This document shows positions 1-8,747 of a DNA stretch of 64,000 nucleotides, piece after piece (the first letter of the stretch is position 1; the number at the start of each line of letters is the position of its first letter). The stretch lies in the NCBI GenBank assembly GCA_050633705.1, contig JBOEGZ010000008.1:20176-84175 (forward strand), in the 5' to 3' direction. The position numbers and the translations under genes were made by a program. This stretch comes from JAJFHI01 sp050633705. GTDB lineage: Bacteria; Pseudomonadota; Alphaproteobacteria; Rhizobiales; Hyphomicrobiaceae. The notes under the pieces are model-generated. The model saw only the letters and a program-made list of their open reading frames with translations, had not been told where the DNA came from and ran no database searches.

Positions 1-166
1 ATGAATCATAGTGCCAATCGTCGCCGGGCCGCGGCATTTGGCGCGGTCTGGGCCCCAGAGCTTGCCGTTTACCGAGGCTTTAACAGTTTACCGATCCGAA
101 TCGGCTCTGTGTTAAGCGGATTTGATAATTGGGACGAATGCGTCCTGTGAGACAACGGAACAGACA

Positions 167-1465
167 ATGGACCAAATCAACGTCGTCGGCGGCAATAAGC
201 TGAATGGCTCGATCCCAATCTCCGGCGCCAAAAACGCCGCACTGCCTTTGATGATTGCAAGCTTGCTGACGGATGAAGGTTTGACGTTGAAAAATGTGCC
301 AAACCTGGCCGACGTCAACATGTTAACGCGAATTCTGCGCAATCATGGTGCCGACTTGGCTGTCGACGGCAAACGAGCAGCCGGTCGCGGCACCATGCAA
401 CTTGGTGATACGCTTCGCCTCACGGCCCGTGAGATTGTTGATACGACGGCACCCTACGATATGGTTTCGCGGATGCGCGCGAGTTTTTGGGTGTTGGGCC
501 CGTTGTTGGCACGCATGGGCAATGCGCGCGTGTCATTACCCGGCGGTTGTGCAATCGGTACACGCCCCGTTGATTTGCATTTGAACGGCTTAAAAGAGCT
601 GGGTGCCAACATCGAGATTGATGCAGGTTATGTTGTCGCCAATGCGCCAAAAGGATTGGCTGGTGGCCGCGTCATATTTCCAAAAGTTTCCGTTGGCGCG
701 ACAATTAATGTGTTGCTGGCCGCCGTGCTGGCAAAAGGCGAAACGGTGATAGAAAACGCCGCGCGTGAACCGGAGGTTGGTGATCTCGCAGACTGCCTTG
801 TCAAAATGGGTGCGAAGATCGAAGGGATCGGGACATCAACCCTGCACGTCCAAGGCAAGCCAAGATTAGATGCCGCAGTTCACACTGTTTTGCCTGACCG
901 AATTGAAACGGGGACGTTTGCAATGATTGCGGCGGCAACTGGTGGAGACGTCACGCTTCAGGGAACACGCTACGACTTCCTTGCAACCGCCTTTGATGCG
1001 TTACGCGAGACCGGTGTGACCGTTGAGGATAAGGGCGATGCCATTCGGATTGCGCGAAATGGTTCCCAGATCGAACCGGTTTCTCTCGAAACGCAGCCCT
1101 TTCCCGGTTTTCCGACAGACCTACAAGCCCAGATCATGGCATTGGTCACGCGTGCAAGCGGAACCAGTGTGATCAGAGAGACGATTTTCGAAAATCGATT
1201 TATGCATGTTCAGGAACTTGCGCGACTTGGTGCTGATATTCAGCTTAACGGTGATAGCGCAACGATTAGGGGCGTTCCAACGCTTGTCGGAGCACCCGTG
1301 ATGGCCACAGACTTGCGGGCATCAGTGTCACTGGTGATTGCCGGATTGATGGCGGAAGGTGAAACGACGATTTCGCGTGTTTATCACTTGGACCGTGGCT
1401 TTGAACGCTTGGAAGAAAAGCTGACCCAATGTGGAGCACAAATCAGTCGCGTTTCGCAGGGCTAA
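167..1465 (+). CDS. murA: UDP-N-acetylglucosamine 1-carboxyvinyltransferase
   Basis: Cytosolic enzyme that transfers enolpyruvate from PEP to UDP-GlcNAc, the first committed step of peptidoglycan synthesis. The 432-residue length fits the EPSP synthase/MurA family. The N-terminal substrate motif has Lys22-Asn23 (GAKNAALP), and the catalytic Cys is residue 128 in GGCAIGTRPVD. An in-frame TTG lies upstream at 122, but the family N-terminus MDQINVVGG starts at the ATG at 167, shortly after an A/G-rich stretch. It is the first gene of a rightward set (DUF2948, hisD, UPF0262, phosphatase) conserved in Hyphomicrobiales. Confidence 0.97.
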   Translation: MDQINVVGGNKLNGSIPISGAKNAALPLMIASLLTDEGLTLKNVPNLADVNMLTRILRNHGADLAVDGKRAAGRGTMQLGDTLRLTAREIVDTTAPYDMVSRMRASFWVLGPLLARMGNARVSLPGGCAIGTRPVDLHLNGLKELGANIEIDAGYVVANAPKGLAGGRVIFPKVSVGATINVLLAAVLAKGETVIENAAREPEVGDLADCLVKMGAKIEGIGTSTLHVQGKPRLDAAVHTVLPDRIETGTFAMIAAATGGDVTLQGTRYDFLATAFDALRETGVTVEDKGDAIRIARNGSQIEPVSLETQPFPGFPTDLQAQIMALVTRASGTSVIRETIFENRFMHVQELARLGADIQLNGDSATIRGVPTLVGAPVMATDLRASVSLVIAGLMAEGETTISRVYHLDRGFERLEEKLTQCGAQISRVSQG

Positions 1466-1663
1466 CCGGCAATACGGGCGCTGGTTGGTCACAATGGGCG
1501 TGGTGTTGTGTCGGAGCTGGGCGGGGCGTGGCGTAGCAGGGTGTGGCGAGGGAGAGGCGCGAGTTGCAGCCAGGCTTTGCGCCCGCTATCACTCCGTTCA
1601 CACCTCTCGTCTTTGATGGGTTGGTGATTTGGAGAGAACAAGAAACTTGGAATTGAGCGTGCA

Positions 1664-2110
1664 ATGACAGACATCAAGCTCGTCGCATTGGATGGGGAAG
1701 ACCTAGCCGTTTTGTCGGCTCATGTGCAGGATGCGATTGTGCGGGTTGGCGAACTCACGTATCTGCCGGCAGATAAGCGTTTTGTCGCTTTGCTAAGTCG
1801 ATTTGATTGGATGGGCGCTGAGGCGCCTAAACGGCGAACGAAGGAAAATTTTGAGCGACGCCAGTCTGGCCTGCGCATTGATCAAGTGGAACGGGCCCAA
1901 CTTATGGGGTTCTTGCCAGGTGATGATAAGAAAGTCTTGTCACTCCTTGCGATCTCATTTGAAGAAACAGCACCACCTGCTGGAATCGTGACCTTGCATT
2001 TTTCTGGCGATGCCGCGGTCGCACTTCATGTTGCATGTGTTGAAGTTGAATTGAAAGATCTTGGTGCGGCGTGGGCAACGGGAAAACGACCTGCACATCC
2101 CGATCAGTAG
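1664..2110 (+). CDS. DUF2948 family protein
   Basis: A 148-residue cytosolic protein of unknown function. I recognise the DUF2948 family from its N-terminus (IKLVALDGEDLAVLSAH) and from its place between murA and hisD, a linkage typical of Hyphomicrobiales. There is no signal peptide, membrane segment or obvious catalytic motif. It lies about 200 nt after murA and 45 nt before hisD on the same strand, so co-transcription with hisD is likely. Conservation of position suggests a housekeeping role, but no function can be assigned. Confidence 0.85.
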   Translation: MTDIKLVALDGEDLAVLSAHVQDAIVRVGELTYLPADKRFVALLSRFDWMGAEAPKRRTKENFERRQSGLRIDQVERAQLMGFLPGDDKKVLSLLAISFEETAPPAGIVTLHFSGDAAVALHVACVEVELKDLGAAWATGKRPAHPDQ

Positions 2111-2155
2111 TTTTAGGAATAAAGGCGGGCACCTAGTCGTGTCCAGATAAGCAAT

Positions 2156-3454
2156 ATGGCCAAACGGCTTTCAAATACCAGCGCTGACTTTAACGCGGAA
2201 TTCGCCACGATGTTGGCCGAAAAGCGAGAGGTCTCAACCAGTGTCAGCGATGCCGTTGAAGACATCATTCGTCAGGTGCAACGCGATGGCGACCAAGCGC
2301 TTGTTCGTTTGTCGAAGAAATTTGACGATATTGATTTGAGCCAACTGGGCCTGAGAATTTCGCACGATGAAATTACAACCGCTGTTGCCGAATGCGATGA
2401 AGAAACATTGTCGGCATTGAAGTTGGCGCATGATCGCATCGCAACCCATCATGCACGCCAACTGCCCAAAGATGACCACTATATCGATGAGTTTGGCGTC
2501 ACACTCGGCGGACGCTGGACGGCGGTGGAATCTGTTGGCCTTTATGTTCCTGGTGGATTGGCGTCTTATCCAAGTTCCGTCCTCATGAATGCCGTGCCAG
2601 CCAAAGTTGCAGGCGTGCCGCGTATTGTCATGGTGGTGCCAGCGCCAAAGGGTGCGTTAAACCCGATGGTGCTGGTGGCCGCCCACATAGCAGGTGTTGA
2701 AGAGATCTACCGTGTTGGTGGGGCTCAAGCGGTGGCAGCTCTTGCTTATGGCACGCAAAGCATCGCGCCTGTTGTCAAGATTGTCGGGCCGGGAAATGCT
2801 TATGTTGCGGCCGCCAAACGCCTTGTTTTTGGTAAAGTTGGTATCGATAGCATTGCAGGGCCTTCCGAGGTTTTAGTGATCGCTGATGGCAACAACAATC
2901 CACACTGGGTTGCAGCCGACCTGCTCGCACAAGCTGAGCACGACACGGCCGCACAATCGATATTGATGACCAATGATGCAGCGTTTGCAGATGCTGTCGA
3001 AGCCGCTGTTGACGAACAACTGACAAGCTTAAGTCGTCGCGATATTGCTGGTGAGAGCTGGAATGCCTTTGGCCGTATTATTGTACTGGATAGCTTAGAG
3101 AACGCCCCCCAATTGGTTGACAAGATTGCCCCGGAACATCTTGAAATACTAACCCATGACGCAGACGCCATGGCAGCGCGAATTCGTAATGCCGGTGCCA
3201 TTTTCCTCGGCCCCCATACGCCGGAAGTTATTGGTGATTATGTATCGGGTTCAAACCATGTGCTGCCGACAGCTCGCAGTGCGCGATTTTCGTCAGGCCT
3301 TGGCACATTGGACTTTATGAAGCGAACATCCATTTTGAAACTTAATAAGTCTAGTCTGCAACATCTCGGTCCAGCGGCAATGACGCTTGCTGGGGTTGAG
3401 GGGCTGGACGGTCATGCACGCTCGGTTTCAATTCGTTTGGACGTTAAATCCTAA
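2156..3454 (+). CDS. hisD: Histidinol dehydrogenase
   Basis: Zinc enzyme performing the last two NAD-dependent oxidations of histidine synthesis (L-histidinol to L-histidine). The 432 residues match the full family length. Visible hallmarks are the GLYVPGG segment, the GPGNAYV nucleotide-binding segment, the zinc-ligand region AQAEHDTAAQ, the catalytic PEHLEILT (Glu-His pair) and the C-terminal GSNHVLPT. It begins 45 nt after the DUF2948 gene and is followed closely by a UPF0262 gene. This is the only his gene in the window. Confidence 0.97.
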   Translation: MAKRLSNTSADFNAEFATMLAEKREVSTSVSDAVEDIIRQVQRDGDQALVRLSKKFDDIDLSQLGLRISHDEITTAVAECDEETLSALKLAHDRIATHHARQLPKDDHYIDEFGVTLGGRWTAVESVGLYVPGGLASYPSSVLMNAVPAKVAGVPRIVMVVPAPKGALNPMVLVAAHIAGVEEIYRVGGAQAVAALAYGTQSIAPVVKIVGPGNAYVAAAKRLVFGKVGIDSIAGPSEVLVIADGNNNPHWVAADLLAQAEHDTAAQSILMTNDAAFADAVEAAVDEQLTSLSRRDIAGESWNAFGRIIVLDSLENAPQLVDKIAPEHLEILTHDADAMAARIRNAGAIFLGPHTPEVIGDYVSGSNHVLPTARSARFSSGLGTLDFMKRTSILKLNKSSLQHLGPAAMTLAGVEGLDGHARSVSIRLDVKS

Positions 3455-3463
3455 GGCGACGTG

Positions 3464-3958
3464 ATGATAGATTCCCCGGCTCCGGAAAAAACAAAATCGC
3501 GTTTGGTCGATATCATACTCGATCAATCGTCAATTGGTCACGGCAATGCCAATGTTGAGCATGAACGCTCGGTTGCGATTTTCGATTTGTTGGAGTTCAA
3601 CAGCTTCGAAGTTGTTGGACACGATAAGGGCCCATACAAGTTGACGTTGTCAATTGTTGAAACCCGCTTGGTTCTCTCGATTGCGACAGAGAAAGACGAG
3701 GAGATTGTTGTTCATTTTCTGTCTTTGACGCCGTTCAAGCGCATCATCAAGGACTACTTTGCGGTTTGTGAAACGTATTATGAGGCGATCAAGACGTCTT
3801 CGCCGTCACGCATTCAGGCGATAGATATGGGGCGTCGCGGATTGCATGACGATGGCAGTCGCGTGTTGATTGAGCGTCTGGAGGATAAGGTCGTGATGGA
3901 TTTCGACACTGCGCGGCGGTTGTTTACGCTTATCACAGCTCTACATTGGAAGGGCTGA
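3464..3958 (+). CDS. UPF0262 family protein
   Basis: A 164-residue soluble protein of the alphaproteobacterial UPF0262 family, of unknown role. It contains the characteristic run SRLVDIILDQ, then ERSVAIFDLLE and a C-terminal DFDTARRLFTLIT. The ATG at 3464 is preferred to the GTG one codon upstream because AAGG sits about 7 nt ahead of it. It is nine nucleotides after hisD and four before the phosphatase gene, so it is clearly in the same transcript. Confidence 0.88.
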   Translation: MIDSPAPEKTKSRLVDIILDQSSIGHGNANVEHERSVAIFDLLEFNSFEVVGHDKGPYKLTLSIVETRLVLSIATEKDEEIVVHFLSLTPFKRIIKDYFAVCETYYEAIKTSSPSRIQAIDMGRRGLHDDGSRVLIERLEDKVVMDFDTARRLFTLITALHWKG

Positions 3959-3962
3959 GAGC

Positions 3963-4421
3963 TTGCCCCAAAGCCGAGACTTGCCTTCATCGGTGCTGTT
4001 TGCTTGCGCGATGAATGCCATCCGCTCGCCAATGGCTGCTGCGATTTGCAGGCATCTGTTTGGGCAACGCATGTATGTGGCTTCAGCCGGCGTGCGTGCA
4101 GGATCGCAAGATCCATTTGTCGTTGTCGTGATGGAAGAGATTGGCATTGATGTGTCCGACCATACGCCCCAAACAATTGAAGAGTTACATGATACGTCGT
4201 TCGATTTGATTGTCACTTTGTCACCTGAGGCTCATCACCAGGCTTTGGAACTCACGCGTACGATGGCAGTGTGTGTTGAGTATTGGCCGACGATTGACGC
4301 TTCATTGATGCTCGGACAAGGCAACCGGGATCAGATTTTGCAAGGCTACCGTGCGGTTCGAGATCAACTGTTTAACAACATTAAACAGCGGTTTGAATTT
4401 GAAGGCGGACCAACCGTCTAG
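3963..4421 (+). CDS. Low-molecular-weight protein tyrosine phosphatase-like protein
   Basis: A 152-residue cytosolic protein of the LMW-PTP/arsenate reductase (ArsC-Trx) fold. The P-loop C-x5-R-S is at the N-terminus (FACAMNAIRSPMA), followed by a second-strand ASAGVRAG and IGIDVSDHTP. Because the P-loop is so close to the N-terminus the start must lie before about 3995. The TTG at 3963 gives the usual length; TTG 3981 or GTG 3993 are alternatives. It is the last gene of the murA–hisD run. In relatives infA and maf usually follow; here two leftward genes intervene. The true substrate (phosphotyrosine or another ester) is unknown. Confidence 0.85.
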   Translation: MPQSRDLPSSVLFACAMNAIRSPMAAAICRHLFGQRMYVASAGVRAGSQDPFVVVVMEEIGIDVSDHTPQTIEELHDTSFDLIVTLSPEAHHQALELTRTMAVCVEYWPTIDASLMLGQGNRDQILQGYRAVRDQLFNNIKQRFEFEGGPTV

Positions 4422-4485
4422 ACCATGTTTTCGACTGACGCATGAAAATTGCTTGTCCAAAGCGCGCTTTTGATCTTTCTCGTCA

Positions 4486-5778
4486 TTATCTTTCTTGGCC
4501 AAGATACCAAGTATTCTGCATTCCGACACCTTTGATCTCAATGGCGCCACGCGGTTCGAATTTGAATAAGTGCTGAAGCGTCTCGTGACAGCTCGAGCAG
4601 ATGAGAATTCGACCTGGTTGACTTTTGTTTTCAAGACGCGCAGCAAGGTTCACGGCGTCGCCCCAGACATCATAGGTGAATTTGCGCGTACCAATCACGC
4701 CAGCCATTACGGGGCCAGTGGCGATGCCAACGCGCATGTTTAAGGGTAGACCAGTTTCTTCGCGAACCTTGGCGACAGTTGCCAGCATGTCGTGGCCCAT
4801 TCGTGCCAGGCGTTCCAGGTGGTCATGAGTGGGTTCGGGAATGCCGGATGCAACCATATACGCATCGCCAATCGTTTTGATTTTTTCGACGCCGTGTTGA
4901 GCTGCAAGGGCGTCAAACTGCGAAACCAAGTTGTTTAAAATATCGACAACTTGTGCCGCACCCATCTCGCGCGCCATCGCGACAAAGCCCGTGATATCAG
5001 CAAACAATATTGAAGCATCGTCAAAACTGTCAGCAATCGCTTCGCCAGGTTTTTCTTTGAGGCGCTCGGCGATCTTGTCGGGCAAAATGTTGCGAAGGAG
5101 TTTGTCTGTTTCTTCTTTGGCGCTTTCGACAAGACTGAAAGAATAGAAAACGCAGGCTGCGATCAATGCCATGGTTGTTATGGCAGCCTGTGTGTAAATG
5201 CTCCAAAGCATTGCCGGATCCGTCTCGATTAGCGCGTTTTCTGTTGGATATCTGGCTTGGGCGTAGAGGTGCAAAATCGTGGCAATGACAATAAGCGGAA
5301 TGATAAGGCGCCAGCGCTCGAGCCCGAATACCACGAACGTCGCTGCCGCAACGATGAAGTATTGTATGTGAATACCGGAATCGGTCCCCAGGATCTTGGT
5401 GATGACGAAGAGCGCGACGTATTCCGAAATCAACAGCACCATACCGCCAGCCATCTCATTGATGCGATGTGACAGGGGAATAACGATCGCCGTCGCAACA
5501 AGCGCTAGGTTGATGTAGATCAACAATTTGTATTTTTCGAAATCTAGGAAAATATGCTGCACAGCATACACGAGTGTGGTCACCGCGATTAGGTAAGCGA
5601 TGAAATTCATGATCATCAGGCGCCGCTTGGTTTCTGGGTCGTAGCCTGCGGTTCCAGCTTCTGCGAGCCACTTCGATGCTTTCGATGCGGCACGCACAGT
5701 TGGCAACCGGCCAAGCTTGGAAAGGGAATCATTGAGTGGAGCTAGAAATGATCGCTTTCCAAACATTCGATGTGGCAA
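4486..5778 (-). CDS. Membrane-anchored class III adenylate/guanylate cyclase
   Basis: Predicted inner-membrane enzyme making cAMP (or cGMP). Residues about 55–215 hold roughly six hydrophobic helices; the cytosolic cyclase homology domain runs from about 250 to 430. Metal-binding Asp residues are in FADITGF (Asp261) and KTIGDAYM (Asp305). Lys301 and Asp370 match the adenine-selecting positions, and Asn377/Arg381 in WGDAVNLAARLE the transition-state pair, so it looks active and adenine-specific. The TTG at 5778 has AAGGA five nt upstream; an ATG four codons later is the alternative. It lies downstream of, and on the same strand as, a CRP-type regulator gene, suggesting a cAMP signalling pair. 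Confidence 0.9.
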   Translation of the reverse strand: MPHRMFGKRSFLAPLNDSLSKLGRLPTVRAASKASKWLAEAGTAGYDPETKRRLMIMNFIAYLIAVTTLVYAVQHIFLDFEKYKLLIYINLALVATAIVIPLSHRINEMAGGMVLLISEYVALFVITKILGTDSGIHIQYFIVAAATFVVFGLERWRLIIPLIVIATILHLYAQARYPTENALIETDPAMLWSIYTQAAITTMALIAACVFYSFSLVESAKEETDKLLRNILPDKIAERLKEKPGEAIADSFDDASILFADITGFVAMAREMGAAQVVDILNNLVSQFDALAAQHGVEKIKTIGDAYMVASGIPEPTHDHLERLARMGHDMLATVAKVREETGLPLNMRVGIATGPVMAGVIGTRKFTYDVWGDAVNLAARLENKSQPGRILICSSCHETLQHLFKFEPRGAIEIKGVGMQNTWYLGQER

Positions 5779-5953
5779 CCTTTTCCTTAAGCCAACGCAA
5801 CAGCGTATCGTGCTCGGTGGGTTTGAATGACGCGCTTATCTCAAACGATATTCTACGATACTGGCTTACGTGATCTGTCACTCTTGTAACAATTGAACAG
5901 ATTGAATCGATTAATAGCTAATTGGAAGTCGTCGATGGAATTAGCCGATTGGG

Positions 5954-6649
5954 TTATTGGTCGGCCGTCATTTCCAATTCTTCGATGTTGCAGATGATTT
6001 CGCGACCATCGCGCTTGAGTGCACCGTTGCCTTCAAGCAGGGAGAGTGCGGTATTCACTTTCGGCCTGCTGGCGCCGATCAGCAATGCCAATTCGGTTTG
6101 TGACATTGTGAAAGGAATTGTTACGGTGTTTTCTTCCTCGTCACCGGCTTTGGTTTGTGCGGCTGCCAGGAAGAAGCGCGCGAGACGCACTTCAATTGGA
6201 TAAAGTGCAATTGCTTCCAGTTGCTGGTCGGCTTCGCGAATGCGCCCACACAGAAACAACATCATCGATTCAGAGATATGAGGGTGCGTTTCACTCAGGC
6301 GCATAAACGAGGCTTTGGACAGCGTGTAGGCCGTTGTTTTTGTGACAGCCGTGGCGTCGGCGGTGCGCATTCCCCCATCAATCATGGCGATTTCACCGAA
6401 CAACGCGCCAGGCTCAGCGTGGGCAAAAGAGAGTTCGCGTCCCTCAGCGGTGAGGACGGAAAGTCGAACGCGTCCATTGGTCACCAGATATATTTCACGG
6501 CCCGTATCGCCACGACCAAAAATAACTTGTCCCGATGAGTAGCTGACTTCGCGCATTTCAGATGCGAGAGCGGCACATTCAGTCTCATTCAGGCCGGAAA
6601 AGACCTGAGTTTTCCCCAATAACCCGACAAGTTCGCTCTTTGTGGTCAT
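5954..6649 (-). CDS. Crp/Fnr family transcriptional regulator
   Basis: A 231-residue regulator with an N-terminal cyclic-nucleotide-binding domain (about residues 15–130) and a C-terminal winged helix-turn-helix (about 165–220). The phosphate-binding cassette keeps the key Glu and Arg (FGEIAMI, then GGMRTADATA), so cAMP binding is plausible. There is no Fnr-type Cys cluster. The recognition helix is near GASRPKVNTALSLLE. Although the reading frame is open far upstream, the ATG at 6649 is preceded by a strong AGGAGG-type ribosome site. It is divergent from maf and upstream of the adenylate cyclase gene. Confidence 0.9.
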   Translation of the reverse strand: MTTKSELVGLLGKTQVFSGLNETECAALASEMREVSYSSGQVIFGRGDTGREIYLVTNGRVRLSVLTAEGRELSFAHAEPGALFGEIAMIDGGMRTADATAVTKTTAYTLSKASFMRLSETHPHISESMMLFLCGRIREADQQLEAIALYPIEVRLARFFLAAAQTKAGDEEENTVTIPFTMSQTELALLIGASRPKVNTALSLLEGNGALKRDGREIICNIEELEMTADQ

Positions 6650-6791
6650 GGTTTCTCCACCCTCCTGGAAATATTCAGATATAGGACTCATGAGCGTACA
6701 ATTTGCAATGAATTTATACCCTCTTGCTTTTCGCGGATAGGCTTTGCATGCTCCGCGCGAACGCTCAAAATGCCAATCTCGTGAGGACCTT

Positions 6792-7553
6792 ATGGCGCTA
6801 ACTGGTTCAGACAAGTTTACGAATTTTAGTGTTATGAGGCGGACAGACGGTCCACGCCGCGATACCCTGCGCCGTGAACTGGCTATCCAGCAGGCCAAAT
6901 CCAAGGTTCCTGGCACCCGCCCGAAACTGGTGCTGGCGAGCGGAAGCCCCCGGCGTCTGAAATTGCTCGCCCAAGTGGGTATTACGCCAGATGCCTTGCG
7001 TCCGGCCTCAATTGATGAATCGCCACGACGTGCAGAGATGCCACGCGGACTTGTGCAACGACTGGCGCGGGCCAAGGCAGAAACAGCGCGCGATCAAATT
7101 GCCAATGACAAAGATATCGCCGATGCGTTTATTCTCGCTGCAGATACAATCGTGTCGGTCGGTCGACGGATTTTGATGAAGCCGCAGTTTATGGACGAGG
7201 CCGTGGCATCGTTGCAAATGCTGTCTGGGCGCAACCACCGGGTTTTAACGGGCTTGAGTTTGATTACGCCAGATGATCGCATTCGCACCAAGATCGTAGA
7301 TACGCGGGTGCGGTTTAAAAACCTTTCGCGGGCGGAAATCGAGTCTTATATCGCTTCGCGAGAATGGCGTGGTAAAGCTGGTGGATACGCCATTCAGGGG
7401 CTTGCCGGCTGCTTTGTAAATAGGATCAATGGGTCCTATTCCAACGTCGTCGGATTGCCGTTGACAGAGGTTGTCGGATTGCTAACGAGCGAGAACTTCC
7501 CAATTCACTACACGTGGATCGAAGCGGCTGAAGCTGATCAAGTTGAGGAGTAG
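6792..7553 (+). CDS. maf: Maf-like nucleotide pyrophosphatase (septum formation inhibitor family)
   Basis: House-cleaning nucleoside triphosphate pyrophosphatase acting on non-canonical nucleotides. The family signature LVLASGSPRR is clear, followed by SIDES, FILAADTIVSVG and the C-terminal YAIQGLAGCFV. The chosen ATG at 6792 has GAGG about 6 nt upstream and gives 253 residues, roughly 40 longer at the N-terminus than typical Maf proteins. The ATG at 6834 is an alternative with a poor ribosome site. It is followed by yacG and tRNA-Phe, a conserved Hyphomicrobiales order; infA, normally just upstream, is absent here. Confidence 0.92.
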   Translation: MALTGSDKFTNFSVMRRTDGPRRDTLRRELAIQQAKSKVPGTRPKLVLASGSPRRLKLLAQVGITPDALRPASIDESPRRAEMPRGLVQRLARAKAETARDQIANDKDIADAFILAADTIVSVGRRILMKPQFMDEAVASLQMLSGRNHRVLTGLSLITPDDRIRTKIVDTRVRFKNLSRAEIESYIASREWRGKAGGYAIQGLAGCFVNRINGSYSNVVGLPLTEVVGLLTSENFPIHYTWIEAAEADQVEE

Positions 7554-7557
7554 GGCT

Positions 7558-7812
7558 GTGGGGGAGAAAACTGGCAATCCTGGCCTGGCTGCGAATGATG
7601 ACAAGCCACGTGGCAGCTGCCCGATTTGCCAAAAGCCGACCGAATTGAAGTGGCGGCCGTTTTGTTCCAACCGCTGTGCAAACATCGATTTGTCCAGATG
7701 GTTGACGGGTGGTTACGCGATTCCTGTCACGGATGGCGATGATGATGAAGATGGAGAAGGAATTGGCGCAGATGTCGCCCGTCTTCTCGGCCAAGATGGC
7801 GATGGAACCTGA
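7558..7812 (+). CDS. yacG: DNA gyrase inhibitor YacG
   Basis: Small zinc-binding protein of the YacG family, known to bind GyrB and inhibit gyrase. The four-Cys zinc finger is visible as CPICQKP, then FCSNRCANIDLSRWL, followed by the family-typical YAIP segment and an acidic tail (DGDDDEDGE). A GTG at 7558 with GAGGAG about 9 nt upstream is chosen; a TTG at 7543 overlapping the end of maf is possible. It overlaps or abuts maf, indicating translational coupling. Confidence 0.92.
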   Translation: MGEKTGNPGLAANDDKPRGSCPICQKPTELKWRPFCSNRCANIDLSRWLTGGYAIPVTDGDDDEDGEGIGADVARLLGQDGDGT

Positions 7813-7883
7813 GCAAAAAACGCATTGTTTGGGGGAGATTAGCGGTTCGAGGACTTCTTTCACGTCGGATCGCCGCAACTGAC

Positions 7884-7912
7884 TTGTCAGGCACAAAACC
7901 AGTGACTATAAC
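7884..7912 (+). promoter_or_regulatory. Sigma-70-type promoter upstream of tRNA-Phe
   Basis: TTGTCA (7884–7889) and TATAAC (7907–7912) are separated by exactly 17 nt, each differing from consensus by one base. It lies in the yacG–tRNA gap, about 95 nt before the tRNA, implying a leader that RNase P would remove. Assigned by match to consensus only. Confidence 0.55.
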
Positions 7913-8007
7913 CGCCAAGCTTTGAGGGTGCTTCGCACTCTGAAATCATGAGGATCAGATCTCTTTAGCGCCAAAAAATTGGCGGTGAGATCAAGCCCAT
8001 CCAAGAT

Positions 8008-8083
8008 GCCCGGGTAGCTCAGTTGGTAGAGCAGCGGATTGAAAATCCGCGTGTCGGTGGTTCAAATCCGCCCCCGGGCACCA
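8008..8083 (+). tRNA. tRNA-Phe (GAA)
   Basis: A complete cloverleaf can be drawn. The acceptor GCCCGGG pairs with CCCGGGC, followed by discriminator A and an encoded CCA. The D arm is AGCTCAGTTGGTAGAGC, the anticodon stem GCGGA/TCCGC encloses loop TTGAAAA with anticodon GAA at 8041–8043, and the T arm carries GGTTCAAATCC. It follows maf–yacG as in related genomes. Confidence 0.98.
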
Positions 8084-8747
8084 CTTGATTTTCCGACATA
8101 AAATTTCCCCTAACATACTGAACGGCAAGGTCGTTTTTGGTGCTCGATATCCGCTATTTCTATCATTTGGCAGAGGCTGCAAAAATGCCGACTTCAAGAG
8201 CATTTTTCACAAGTTTAGATCGCCTGATTCCCAAAGCTTTATTGGGTTTGAGAAAAAGCTCATGCTGAGTTCTAGTGTGCGTCGCCACATAATTTGAGAC
8301 AGATGGGGAAATGGTCTTCAACCCAAATGAGCGAACATTTGAAACAGGTAAGCTCGACAAGCTTATCTTGAAGAACCTGAGGCAATGTTAAGCACTATTT
8401 CACATCTAAAAAGCACGCCTCAAAAGCCATTATGCGCAAGGTGTAGGTGATGCTTAGCGGAAAACGCCTGGCAGAGATAAATGGCGACATAGAAGAGATT
8501 GAGGTTTTGCGTGTGGTGTGACGGAGCGGTGGTTTGTTCCCGTCCAAATGGGCACTTTTTGCGATCTCCATTGTCATGTGGAAGACGAGGCGTGCGCAAT
8601 GCCTCATTCAGATATGGAATGGTCGGACGTATTGCGATCAAGTGACTTGATTTCGATTTTCGGTTACACAAGCCGCCTGGTAAATAGCCACCTTCGCAGG
8701 GTTGCGGAGGCATGGTTGTCACAAGGTGCGTGCGACCGGGGGAAACC
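8084..8747. other. Gap of about 660 nt after tRNA-Phe with no convincing gene
   Basis: The stretch is more AT-rich than its surroundings on the tRNA side. It holds only short reading frames with poor ribosome sites, for example a 26-codon frame at 8311–8391. I see no integrase remnant and no duplicated tRNA 3' end. The last 100 nt before 8748 are the likely leader and promoter of the MarC gene. Confidence 0.6.

Noticed and set aside
1..150. A 49-codon frame running from the first base of the window to a TGA at 150
   Set aside because: It has no ribosome site in view and no family similarity, and lies in the murA leader; an ATG at position 1 is likely to be coincidence.
122..166. TTG start for murA at 122
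   Set aside because: The extra 15 residues are not homologous to MurA and the ATG at 167 matches the family N-terminus.
1500..1570. G-rich run between murA and the DUF2948 gene, considered as a repeat or structured element
   Set aside because: It has no clear period, stem or recurrence in the window; only a compositional patch.
6650..7075. Upstream extension of the CRP-type regulator into the maf gene
   Set aside because: It crosses the divergent promoter region, overlaps maf coding sequence, and a strong ribosome site stands before the ATG at 6649.
7800..8090. Possible CRISPR, prophage or transposon signatures near tRNA-Phe and in the right end
   Set aside because: No direct repeats with regular spacing, no transposase, integrase or phage structural genes were found anywhere in the window.
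8311..8391. A 26-codon ORF in the tRNA-Phe–marC gap
   Set aside because: The ribosome site is too close to the start codon, composition is not distinctive, and no similar small protein is known to me.
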